Shown: positions 1-6,399 of the stretch, in pieces
Numbering within the stretch: position 1 is the first letter of the stretch
Layout of the letters: the number at the start of each line of letters is the position of its first letter
DNA from: Lysobacteraceae bacterium
GTDB lineage: Bacteria > Pseudomonadota > Gammaproteobacteria > Xanthomonadales > Xanthomonadaceae
DNA length: 6,399 nucleotides
Direction of reading: 5' to 3'
Assembly (NCBI GenBank): GCA_027483745.1
Contig: JAIXTZ010000274.1
Location: 1 to 6,399, forward strand
Position numbers and translations under genes: made by a program
Notes under the pieces: model-generated
The model's database searches: none
Told to the model about the DNA's origin: nothing
Seen by the model: only the letters and a program-made list of their open reading frames with translations

Positions 1-285
1 ACCGTTGAAGATTGCCTGGACGTCGTGAACAACCGCTTCGAGCTGGTCGTTCTGGCCTCGAAGCGCGCCCGCCAGCTGGCCAAGGGCGCCGAGCCGACCC
101 TCGACAACAGCGAGCACGAAGACAAGCCGACCGTGCTGGCCCTGCGCGAGATCGCCGCCCGCCAGATCGACGAAGCACTGATCGAGCAGGTCGAGAAGGC
201 CGAGCGCGAGCGCCGCGAGCGCGAAGCCCTTGAGTGGGCCGCCGCCGAGGTGGTGGACGACGACATGAAGGGCGGCGACGACTGA
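1..285 (+). CDS. rpoZ: RNA polymerase omega subunit, 5'-truncated by window edge
   Basis: The omega subunit binds beta' and helps assemble and stabilise RNA polymerase. In E. coli it also forms part of ppGpp binding site 1 at the beta'-omega interface. The frame is open from base 1 ([22 protein letters not shown] at the start) and gives 94 residues up to TGA 283-285. It contains the family blocks NRFELV, RARQLA and [15 protein letters not shown], then a charged Glu/Arg-rich helix and the [11 protein letters not shown] tail seen in Xanthomonadales omega proteins. Related proteins begin M-A-R-(I/V)-T-V, so only about four codons should lie upstream. The GTG at 25 is an internal Val codon, not the start. 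The full length of about 98 residues is normal for the group. gmk is the expected upstream neighbour but is not visible. Identification is firm; the missing start is inferred. Confidence 0.95.
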   Translation, partial: TVEDCLDVVNNRFELVVLASKRARQLAKGAEPTLDNSEHEDKPTVLALREIAARQIDEALIEQVEKAERERREREALEWAAAEVVDDDMKGGDD

Positions 286-309
286 TCCACGTCGCCATCA
301 CGACCTTCG

Positions 310-326
310 CGCGGCTTTCCGCCGCG
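310..326 (+). other. Short GC hairpin downstream of rpoZ
   Basis: CGCGGC (310-315) pairs perfectly with GCCGCG (321-326) around the 5-nt loop TTTCC. It begins 25 nt after the rpoZ stop and is not followed by a T-run, so alone it is not a convincing terminator. It may stabilise the rpoZ mRNA 3' end or assist the stronger hairpin just downstream. The pairing is seen directly; a role is inferred. Confidence 0.45.
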
Positions 327-332
327 TGAACC

Positions 333-361
333 AAGGCCCGCTCCGGCGGGCCTTGTCGTTT
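333..361 (+). terminator. Probable intrinsic terminator after rpoZ
   Basis: AAGGCCCGC (333-341) is perfectly complementary to GCGGGCCTT (346-354), giving a 9-bp, mostly G/C stem with the 4-nt loop TCCG. The following tract, GTCGTTT (355-361), is only moderately T-rich. The geometry fits a Rho-independent terminator for rpoZ with an imperfect U-tract, so read-through into spoT is plausible. It lies between the rpoZ stop and the candidate spoT promoter, suggesting that the two genes are at least partly uncoupled. Confidence 0.65.
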
Positions 362-369
362 CCGCGGTG

Positions 370-398
370 TTGCCGCCCCGGTGGCTCGCCCTTACATT
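370..398 (+). promoter_or_regulatory. Candidate sigma70-type promoter for spoT (possibly leaderless mRNA)
   Basis: TTGCCG (370-375; 4/6 match to TTGACA) and TACATT (393-398; 4/6 match to TATAAT) are separated by exactly 17 bp, the optimal spacing. The TACATT element is one of few A/T-rich spots in the spacer. Counting from the -10 box puts the predicted transcription start at about 405, the A of the spoT ATG, which would give a leaderless transcript. No good Shine-Dalgarno sequence precedes that ATG, which agrees with this. Each hexamer alone is weak; the spacing and position carry the argument. Confidence 0.45.
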
Positions 399-404
399 CA
401 GGCC

Positions 405-2570
405 ATGAGTGCCAGCGCCGCGCCCGCACAAGCCGCCCCGACCGCGCCGGACCCCTGTCCGGAGCAGGTCGACGCGCTGGCCGCGAAACTGGCCGACTAC
501 CTCCCGCCGGAGCAGATCGCCCGCGTCCGCGCCGCCTATGTCATGGGCGCCCACGCCCACGACGGCCAGGTGCGCAAGAGCGGCGAGGCCTACATCACGC
601 ATCCCGTCGCCGTCGCCGGCATCCTTGCCGACCTACGCGTCGACTGGGAGACGCTCTGCGCCGCCATCCTCCACGACACGCTCGAAGACACGCCGTTGCC
701 GCGCACCGAGATCGTGCAGGCCTTCGGTGAGCCGGTGGCCGCCCTCGTCGATGCGGTGACGAAGCTCGACAAGATCCGCTTCGCCAGTCGGCAGGAGGCC
801 GCCGCCGAGAGCTTCCGCAAGATGATGCTGGCGATGGCGACGGACCTCCGCGTCATCCTGATCAAGCTGTCCGACCGCCTGCACAACATGCGGACGCTGG
901 ATTCGATGGCCGACGAGTCGCGCCGCCGCATCGCCCGCGAGACGCTGGAAATCTACGCGCCGATCGCGCAGCGCCTCGGCATGAACAAGTTCAAGGCCGA
1001 GCTGCAGGATCTGGGCTTCAAGGCCCTGCACCCGCGCCGCTATGCCGTCATCGCGCGGCGCCTCGCCAGCCAGCCGGTGATGCGCCGCGAGGCGATGACG
1101 ACGATCGAAGCGAAGATCGCGCAGCGACTCTCGATGGAGGGCCTGCCGTTCCGCATCGTCGGCCGGGTGAAGTCGCCGTGGAGCATCTATTCGAAGATGC
1201 GCAGCGAGCACAAGACGCTCGAGCAGGTGCTGGACGTCTTCGGCTTCCGCGTCGTCGTGCAGCGGGTGATGCAGTGCTACCACGCCCTCGGCGCCGTGCA
1301 CGCGCTGTACAAGCCGCTGGAGGCGCGCTTCCGCGACTTCATCGCCATCCCGAAGGCCAACGGCTACCAGAGCCTGCACACGGTCCTGTTCAGCACCCAC
1401 GGCTCGCCGATCGAAGTGCAGATCCGCACCGAGGAGATGGACCTCATCGCCGAGCGCGGCATCGCGGCGCATTGGGCGTACAAGGCGAACACCTCGGCCA
1501 CCGGCGCCAGCAGCGCGCAGGCCCGCGCGCAGGACTGGATCCGCGGCTTGATGACCAGCGAGCAGTCGGTGACGTCGTCGTCGCTGGAGTTCGTCGAGAA
1601 CGTCAAGGTCGACTTGTTCCCCGCCGAGGTCTACCTGTTCACGCCGAAAGGCGACATCCTCGCGCTGCCCCGCAACGCCACGGCGCTCGACTTCGCCTAT
1701 GCCGTGCACACCAGCATCGGCGACCGGGCGGTGACCGCGCGGGTCGACAAGAAGCTGGTGCCGCTGCACACCCGGCTACAGAGTGGGCAGAACGTCGAGA
1801 TCGTCACCGCGCCGTCCGCGGCGCCACGCCCCCAATGGCTCGAATTCGTCGTCACGTCGAAGGCGCGCACCGCGATCCGCTCGAACCTGAAGAAGCTGCA
1901 GCACGAGGACGCCGTGAGCCTCGGCCACCGCATGCTGGATCGCGCCCTCGAAGGACTTGAGAGTTCGCTCGAGCGGGTGTCGGGGAAGCGAATCGAGCAG
2001 TTCCTGGCGGAACACCGCTATCCGCGCCTCGAGGCCTTGCTGGCCGATATCGCGCTGGGCAACCGCATGCCGGCGCAGGTCGCCCAGGCGCTGGTCGCGG
2101 CCAAGGGCGGCGCCACCGTGCCGGCCAGCCCGGAGCGCCTGCTGATCAACGGCAGCGAGCGCGGTGTGCTGACCTTCGCCACCTGCTGCCACCCACTCCC
2201 CGGCGACGCGATCATGGGCTACCTCTCGGCCGGCAAGGGGATCGTCGTCCATCGTCGCGACTGTCCGAACGTCGAGGCCTTCGCGCGCACGCCGGAGCGC
2301 TGCCTGGTCATGGACTGGGACCGCGACGTCAAGGGCGATTTCCTCGTCGCCGTGCGGGTCGAGGTGGACAACCGCCCCGGCGCGCTGGCGCAGGTCGCCG
2401 CCGCCATCGCCGAAAGCGACTCGAACATCGATTCGGTCGAATACCGCGAGCGCGATGTGAATCTGTCGATCATGGAGTTCGGCATCGAGGTCCGCGATGT
2501 CGACCACCTCGCCGAGGTGATGCGCCGCGTGCGCCGCCTGCAGGTCGTGCACGTGGTGCGCCGGCTGTAA
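405..2570 (+). CDS. spoT: Bifunctional (p)ppGpp synthetase/hydrolase (RelA/SpoT family)
   Basis: This cytosolic stringent-response enzyme hydrolyses (p)ppGpp to GDP/GTP plus PPi and, in the SpoT class, usually has weak synthetase activity. The 721 residues carry every RSH domain. The HD hydrolase has H66, H90-D91, E94-D95, D157 and N161 (THP, HDTLEDT, LSDRLHN). The synthetase region (about 240-360) has R254, K256, K264, D277, NGYQSLH with Y321, and EVQIRT with E337. TGS follows at about 409-469. The zinc-finger/CC region has C594, C595, H616 and C620, and ACT runs from about 646 to the end. The hydrolase residues sit at a constant +13 offset from the Streptococcus Rel numbering I recall, so both sites look intact. 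The RxKD motif reads RFRD (308-311), on the SpoT/bifunctional side rather than RelA's ExDD. I chose ATG 405 over the in-frame GTG 381 because GTG 381 lies inside the candidate promoter and would add only eight residues. ridA follows after 29 nt. Confidence 0.96.
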   Translation: MSASAAPAQAAPTAPDPCPEQVDALAAKLADYLPPEQIARVRAAYVMGAHAHDGQVRKSGEAYITHPVAVAGILADLRVDWETLCAAILHDTLEDTPLPRTEIVQAFGEPVAALVDAVTKLDKIRFASRQEAAAESFRKMMLAMATDLRVILIKLSDRLHNMRTLDSMADESRRRIARETLEIYAPIAQRLGMNKFKAELQDLGFKALHPRRYAVIARRLASQPVMRREAMTTIEAKIAQRLSMEGLPFRIVGRVKSPWSIYSKMRSEHKTLEQVLDVFGFRVVVQRVMQCYHALGAVHALYKPLEARFRDFIAIPKANGYQSLHTVLFSTHGSPIEVQIRTEEMDLIAERGIAAHWAYKANTSATGASSAQARAQDWIRGLMTSEQSVTSSSLEFVENVKVDLFPAEVYLFTPKGDILALPRNATALDFAYAVHTSIGDRAVTARVDKKLVPLHTRLQSGQNVEIVTAPSAAPRPQWLEFVVTSKARTAIRSNLKKLQHEDAVSLGHRMLDRALEGLESSLERVSGKRIEQFLAEHRYPRLEALLADIALGNRMPAQVAQALVAAKGGATVPASPERLLINGSERGVLTFATCCHPLPGDAIMGYLSAGKGIVVHRRDCPNVEAFARTPERCLVMDWDRDVKGDFLVAVRVEVDNRPGALAQVAAAIAESDSNIDSVEYRERDVNLSIMEFGIEVRDVDHLAEVMRRVRRLQVVHVVRRL

Positions 2571-2589
2571 GCTACTGGCCTCCTTCGAC

Positions 2590-2593
2590 GAGG
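2590..2593 (+). promoter_or_regulatory. Ribosome binding site of ridA
   Basis: GAGG ends 6 nt before ATG 2600 within the short spoT-ridA gap. It is the clearest Shine-Dalgarno match in the window and supports this start, which also gives the usual RidA N-terminus. Confidence 0.6.
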
Positions 2594-2599
2594 CCCGCC

Positions 2600-2983
<384 letters not shown>

Positions 2984-2986
2984 CCG

Positions 2987-5095
2987 ATGCCGCGCACGGC
3001 CGCGCCGGCGCCCGAGCTGGCAGGAGGCGACGCGCCGGTGACGCGGCTGCCCGGCGTTGGGCCGGCGGTGGCCGCGAAGCTTGCGGAGCGCGGCATCCAG
3101 ACCCTGCAGGACCTCTGGTTCCTGCTGCCGCTGCGCTACGAAGACCGCACGCGGCTGACGCCCATTCGCGATCTGCGCCCCGGCCCCGCGCTGCAGGCGG
3201 AGGGGCGCGTCCGCCACGTCGAACGCCTGTTCCGCGGGCGGCCCATGCTGAAGGTGACGCTGGGTGACGACGAGGGTTCACTGCTGGGCCTGCGCTTCTT
3301 CCACTTCCGTAGCCAGCAGGTGCAGGCCTTCCAGTCCGGTCGCCGCGTGCGCGTGTTCGGCGAGGTGCGGCCCGGCCAGAACGGCTGGGAAATCATCCAT
3401 CCGAGCTATCGCGTGCTCGGCGACGACGAGGGCGCGGCGCTCAGCGATCGCCTCGACCCGGTCTATCCGCTGGTCGAAGGCCTCGGGCCGGGATCGATGG
3501 CGAAACTGGTGCGGCTCGCGCTCGACCAGCTGCCCGATGCGGCGGCGCTGGAACTGGTGCCGGTGGCGGCGTGGGCCGGGCTGGCGTTGCCCGGCCTTCG
3601 CGAGGCGCTGCTCACCGTGCATCGGCCGCCGGTCGATGCGGATGTTGGCGCCTTGATGTCGGGCACGCACCCGGCCCAGCAACGCCTGGTCTTCGAAGAA
3701 CTCCTCGCGCACGGCCTCAGCCTGCGTCGCCAGCGCATCGCCTTGCGCGAGCATGGGGCGTTCCCGCTGCCTTCCGCGCCTTCCGCCGTCGAGGCGCTGC
3801 GCGCCACCCTGCCGTTCGCGCTGACGGGCGCGCAGCAGCGCGTGCTGTCCGAGGTCGAGCGAGACCTCGCCGAGGGCGCGCCCATGCTGCGGCTCGTGCA
3901 GGGGGATGTTGGCAGCGGCAAGACCGTCGTCGCCGCGCTGGCGGCGATGCAAGCCGTTGCGGCGGGTCGGCAGGTGGCGCTGATGGCGCCGACCGAACTG
4001 CTCGCCGAGCAGCACCTGCAGAACTTCCAGCGCTGGTTCGAACCGCACGGCGTGCGCGTCTGCTGGCTGGCGGGCAAGGTCACCGGCAAGGCCCGGCGCG
4101 AGACGCTGGCCGCGATCGCCGATGGAACGGCGCAGGTGGTCGTCGGCACCCATGCGCTGATGCAGGGCGGCGTTGCCTTCGCGAAGCTCGGTCTCGTCAT
4201 CGTCGACGAGCAGCACCGTTTCGGCGTGCACCAGCGCCTCGCGCTGAGGGACAAAGGCCTCGAGGGCGAGCGCGTGCCGCACCAGCTGGTGATGACGGCC
4301 ACGCCCATCCCGCGCACGCTGGCGATGACCGCCTACGCCGACCTCGATCTTTCGGTCATCGATGAGCTGCCTCCGGGGCGCACGCCGGTCACCACGGTGG
4401 CCGTTGCCGCCGAGCGGCGCCCCGAGCTGGTCGAGCGCGTGCGCAAGGCCTGCGCGGAAGGCCGTCAGGCCTACTGGGTCTGCCCGCTGATCGAGGACAG
4501 CGAGGAGATCGAAGCGCAGGCCGCGCAGACGACCTTCGAGCAGCTCTCCGAAGCGTTGCCGGAGCTTCGCGTGGCCCTGCTGCATGGGCGCATGAAGCCC
4601 GTCGAGAAACAGGACACGATGCGTCGCTTCAAGGCCGGGGAACTGCAATTGCTCGTGGCTACCACGGTGATCGAGGTCGGCGTCGACGTGCCGAATGCGA
4701 GCCTGATGGTGATCGAGAACGCCGAGCGTCTCGGCCTTGCGCAGCTGCACCAGCTTCGCGGCCGGGTGGGGCGGGGCAGCGCCGCGTCGAGCTGTGTGCT
4801 GCTCTACCAGTCGCCGCTGGGCGGGATCGCGCGCGAACGTCTCGACGTGATGCGCCGGAGCAACGACGGCTTCGTCATCGCCGAGAAAGACCTTGAGCTC
4901 CGAGGCCCCGGCGAATTGCTCGGCACGCGCCAGACCGGCCTCGCCGCCTTCCGCATCGCCGACCTCGCCCGCGATGCCAGGCTGCTGCCCCAGGTCGCGG
5001 CGCTTGCCGATTCACTGTTGGCCGAATCGCCCGGCATCGCCGAAGCGGTCATCGCGCGCTGGGTCGGCAGCGCGGCCCGCTACGCTTCGGCCTGA
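2987..5095 (+). CDS. recG: ATP-dependent DNA helicase RecG
   Basis: RecG is a double-stranded DNA translocase that regresses stalled replication forks, branch-migrates Holliday junctions and unwinds R- and D-loops. The 702 residues are a normal full length. An N-terminal helical region with LPGVGPAVAAKL (about 20-31) precedes the OB-fold wedge domain (about 73-142) that splits the junction. The SF2 motor follows, with Walker A GDVGSGKT (306-313, K312), motif Ia APTELLAEQH, motif II DEQH (407-410), motif III TAT (437-439), motif V TTVIEVGVDVPNA (559-571) and motif VI QLRGRVGR (589-596). The RecG-specific TRG hairpin runs from G628 (GFVIAEKDLELRGPGELLG) to GTRQTG, ending at 651. No key residue is missing. 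The ATG lies 3 nt after the ridA stop (TGACCGATG) with no obvious Shine-Dalgarno sequence, so translation is probably coupled to ridA. Confidence 0.97.
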   Translation: MPRTAAPAPELAGGDAPVTRLPGVGPAVAAKLAERGIQTLQDLWFLLPLRYEDRTRLTPIRDLRPGPALQAEGRVRHVERLFRGRPMLKVTLGDDEGSLLGLRFFHFRSQQVQAFQSGRRVRVFGEVRPGQNGWEIIHPSYRVLGDDEGAALSDRLDPVYPLVEGLGPGSMAKLVRLALDQLPDAAALELVPVAAWAGLALPGLREALLTVHRPPVDADVGALMSGTHPAQQRLVFEELLAHGLSLRRQRIALREHGAFPLPSAPSAVEALRATLPFALTGAQQRVLSEVERDLAEGAPMLRLVQGDVGSGKTVVAALAAMQAVAAGRQVALMAPTELLAEQHLQNFQRWFEPHGVRVCWLAGKVTGKARRETLAAIADGTAQVVVGTHALMQGGVAFAKLGLVIVDEQHRFGVHQRLALRDKGLEGERVPHQLVMTATPIPRTLAMTAYADLDLSVIDELPPGRTPVTTVAVAAERRPELVERVRKACAEGRQAYWVCPLIEDSEEIEAQAAQTTFEQLSEALPELRVALLHGRMKPVEKQDTMRRFKAGELQLLVATTVIEVGVDVPNASLMVIENAERLGLAQLHQLRGRVGRGSAASSCVLLYQSPLGGIARERLDVMRRSNDGFVIAEKDLELRGPGELLGTRQTGLAAFRIADLARDARLLPQVAALADSLLAESPGIAEAVIARWVGSAARYASA

Positions 5096-5158
5096 TGCGG
5101 GGGCGCGCGGCGCGAGGCACACTGCCGGCCCGCTGACCGCCGCCCCGAGCGCCTACCG

Positions 5159-6091
5159 ATGTCCGCCACCGACCGCCTTCCGCTGCTGATCGACACCGAC
5201 CCCGGCGTGGACGACGCCTGGGCCCTGCTGATGGCGTTCGCGAGCCCCGCCCACGAAGTGCTCGGCTTGACGATCACCGCCGGCAACGTGGGCCTCGAGC
5301 ACACCGTTCGAAACGCGCTGAAACTCTGCGAAATCGCCGGCGCCGATGTCCCGGTGTATCCGGGCTGCGCCGTGCCGCTGGTGTTCCCGGCCGAGGACGC
5401 GGCCTACGTGCACGGCCGCGACGGCTTCGGCGACACTGGCTACCTCGCACCGACGCGCGCCGCCGAACTCGAGCACGCCGCGCTGGCGATGATCCGCTTC
5501 AGTCACTCGCACCCCGGCCTGTTGCTCGTTTGCCTCGGGCCGCTCACGAACCTCGCGCTGGCCCTGCGCCTCGACCCGACCTTGCCCTCGCGCATCGGCC
5601 GTCTCGTGGTGATGGGCGGCGCCGTGACGGGGCAGGGCAATACGTCGGTGAGCGCCGAGTTCAACATCGCCTTCGATCCGGAGGCGGCGCACGTCGTCTT
5701 CGAGGCTTTCCCCGCCTTCGATGTGGTGGATTGGGAAGCGGTGCTGCGCCATGGCCTGCCGCACGTCGACGTCGAGCAGTGGCTCGATGCCCCGGCGCCG
5801 AAGGCCGCGTTCTACAAGGCCATCTCCCAGCGCACACGGGAATGGTCGGAAGGGCGGCGCGGCACGCACTGGCATTCGGCCGACGGGCTCGCCATGGCCG
5901 CCGCCCTCGAGCCCGAAGCCGCCACCGGCTGGCATTGCCACGCCGTCGAGATCGAGACCGGCGGGCGGCTGGCGCGCGGCGCGACCATCGTCGACTGGGC
6001 CGACCGCTCCGGGCGTCCGGCCAAGGCGCGGATCCTCGCGGGCTTGAGGCCCGAGCGCTTCCGCCACTGGCTGCGCCTCGCCCTGGCCTGA
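5159..6091 (+). CDS. Nucleoside hydrolase, inosine-uridine preferring family
   Basis: Enzymes of this family cleave the N-glycosidic bond of ribonucleosides, yielding free base and ribose for salvage; they are Ca2+-dependent and usually cytosolic. The 310 residues are typical. The N-terminal metal motif DTDPGVDDA (12-20) supplies D14, D18 and D19. AGNVGLEHTVRNALKL contains N43, and HGRDGFGD (85-92), CLGPLTNLAL (125-134, T130) and VVMGGAV with SAEFNIAFDPEAA follow. D242 in ADGLAMAA is the C-terminal calcium ligand. The residue before D242 is Ala (A241), where Crithidia IU-nucleoside hydrolase has the leaving-group His241. The nearby W238 and H239 might serve instead. Substrate preference (purine, pyrimidine or a modified nucleoside) cannot be read from the sequence, so I give no gene symbol. 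The start has only a weak GAG 9 nt upstream, but DTDPG sits at the expected distance from ATG 5159. It lies 63 nt after recG; co-transcription is possible but unproven. Confidence 0.92.
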   Translation: MSATDRLPLLIDTDPGVDDAWALLMAFASPAHEVLGLTITAGNVGLEHTVRNALKLCEIAGADVPVYPGCAVPLVFPAEDAAYVHGRDGFGDTGYLAPTRAAELEHAALAMIRFSHSHPGLLLVCLGPLTNLALALRLDPTLPSRIGRLVVMGGAVTGQGNTSVSAEFNIAFDPEAAHVVFEAFPAFDVVDWEAVLRHGLPHVDVEQWLDAPAPKAAFYKAISQRTREWSEGRRGTHWHSADGLAMAAALEPEAATGWHCHAVEIETGGRLARGATIVDWADRSGRPAKARILAGLRPERFRHWLRLALA

Positions 6092-6123
6092 GCCGTCCGC
6101 CTGAACGAGTCGCACCCCAAGAC

Positions 6124-6153
6124 TTGCTCCGGGCTGGCGGGCGCCGCTATAAT
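6124..6153 (+). promoter_or_regulatory. Sigma70-type promoter for the L31 gene
   Basis: A perfect -10 hexamer, TATAAT (6148-6153), is preceded after 18 bp by the weaker -35-like TTGCTC (6124-6129). Such an A/T element stands out in this GC-rich DNA. The predicted start is near 6160, giving a leader of about 32 nt that begins pyrimidine-rich. A modest GGGA (6182-6185) sits 6 nt before ATG 6192 as the likely ribosome binding site. I see no A/T-rich inverted repeat resembling a Zur box over the promoter. Confidence 0.75.
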
Positions 6154-6191
6154 TCCCCTCTTTCCTCGTTTCGACGCTTCTGGGACCCGCT

Positions 6192-6399
6192 ATGAAAGAT
6201 GGCATTCACCCGAACTACCAGCCGGTCGTGTTCCAGGACGTGACCTCGAACTTCTCGTTCCTCACCCGCTCCACGCTCGCCTCCAAGGAGACGATCAAGT
6301 GGGAAGACGGCGAGACGTACCCGCTGATCAAGATCGAAATCTCCTCGGCCTCGCACCCGTTCTACACGGGCAAGAGCAAGCAGATCCTCGACACCGCCG
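6192..6399 (+). CDS. rpmE2: 50S ribosomal protein L31 type B, 3'-truncated by window end
   Basis: L31 is a small protein of the large ribosomal subunit that helps bridge the 50S and 30S subunits. The open frame gives 69 residues before the window ends inside a codon. It starts [19 protein letters not shown] and continues with [26 protein letters not shown] and [10 protein letters not shown], the signature blocks of the type B (YkgM/RpmE2) class. No Cys codon occurs in the visible part, so the CxxC zinc-binding motif of type A L31 is absent. Type B proteins are usually about 80-90 residues, so roughly 10-20 codons lie outside the window. It has its own strong promoter, so it is probably transcribed independently of the upstream genes. 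In many bacteria the type B copy is induced by zinc starvation through Zur. No Zur-like operator is evident here, suggesting housekeeping expression. Confidence 0.95.
   Translation, partial: MKDGIHPNYQPVVFQDVTSNFSFLTRSTLASKETIKWEDGETYPLIKIEISSASHPFYTGKSKQILDTA

Noticed and set aside
364..376. Small GCGG/CCGC hairpin near the spoT -35 element
   Set aside because: A 4-bp stem is expected by chance in DNA this rich in G and C, so I do not call an operator.
381..404. GTG 381 as the spoT start
   Set aside because: It is in frame and would add eight residues, but it overlaps the candidate -35/-10 spacer, lacks a Shine-Dalgarno sequence, and ATG 405 gives a normal SpoT N-terminus.
633..1769. Long antisense open frame (378 codons) opposite spoT
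   Set aside because: It is Arg/His/Leu-rich, resembles no family I recognise, and runs exactly opposite a fully conserved gene. In very GC-rich DNA, antisense frames stay open by codon bias.
3278..4750. Antisense open frame of 490 codons opposite recG
   Set aside because: It has shadow composition (Arg, His, Gln, Leu repeats), no recognisable domain and no ribosome binding site. The + strand has unmistakable helicase motifs throughout.
5096..5158. Possible terminator or promoter between recG and the nucleoside hydrolase
   Set aside because: The G-rich and C-rich runs could pair only with bulges, there is no T-tract, and I see no -10/-35 pair. The 63-nt gap holds nothing I can support.
5153..6205. 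Antisense open frame of 350 codons covering the nucleoside hydrolase and L31 promoter
   Set aside because: It spans two unrelated + strand features, including a consensus promoter, and shows no family similarity, so it is a GC-driven shadow.

Overview
The window reads as an ordinary chromosomal housekeeping segment of a high-GC gammaproteobacterium. It most likely comes from the Xanthomonadales (Lysobacter/Luteimonas/Xanthomonas relatives). I base this on the omega-subunit tail ([11 protein letters not shown]), the GC-rich third codon positions, and the order rpoZ - spoT - ridA - recG. As I recall, that order is typical of this group, whereas Escherichia coli has trmH between spoT and recG. 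All genes are on the + strand. No mobile element, CRISPR array, tRNA/rRNA, prophage gene or defence gene is visible.

Layout: (1) 1-285, the end of rpoZ (RNA polymerase omega), missing only about four N-terminal codons. (2) 286-404, an intergenic stretch with two consecutive hairpins, the second terminator-like, followed by a sigma70-type promoter whose predicted start falls on the spoT ATG. (3) 405-2570, spoT, a full-length RelA/SpoT (p)ppGpp synthetase/hydrolase with HD, synthetase, TGS, zinc-finger and ACT regions. (4) 2600-2983, ridA, a canonical enamine/imine deaminase. (5) 2987-5095, recG, a complete ATP-dependent branch-migration helicase that starts 3 nt after the ridA stop. (6) 5159-6091, an inosine-uridine-type nucleoside hydrolase with intact metal site but Ala in place of the usual active-site His. 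(7) 6092-6191, a spacer holding a promoter with a perfect TATAAT. (8) 6192-6399, the first 69 codons of a type B (zinc-independent) ribosomal protein L31, cut by the window end.

Functionally the region joins transcription and stringent-response control (omega, SpoT), metabolite damage control (RidA), replication-fork and recombination repair (RecG), nucleoside salvage and translation. spoT-ridA-recG, with spacings of 29 and 3 nt, probably form one transcription unit; the nucleoside hydrolase may be co-transcribed after a 63-nt gap. I found no evidence of an undescribed system. The points worth checking are the possible leaderless spoT mRNA, the terminator between rpoZ and spoT, the RFRD variant of the SpoT synthetase motif, and the His-less nucleoside hydrolase.
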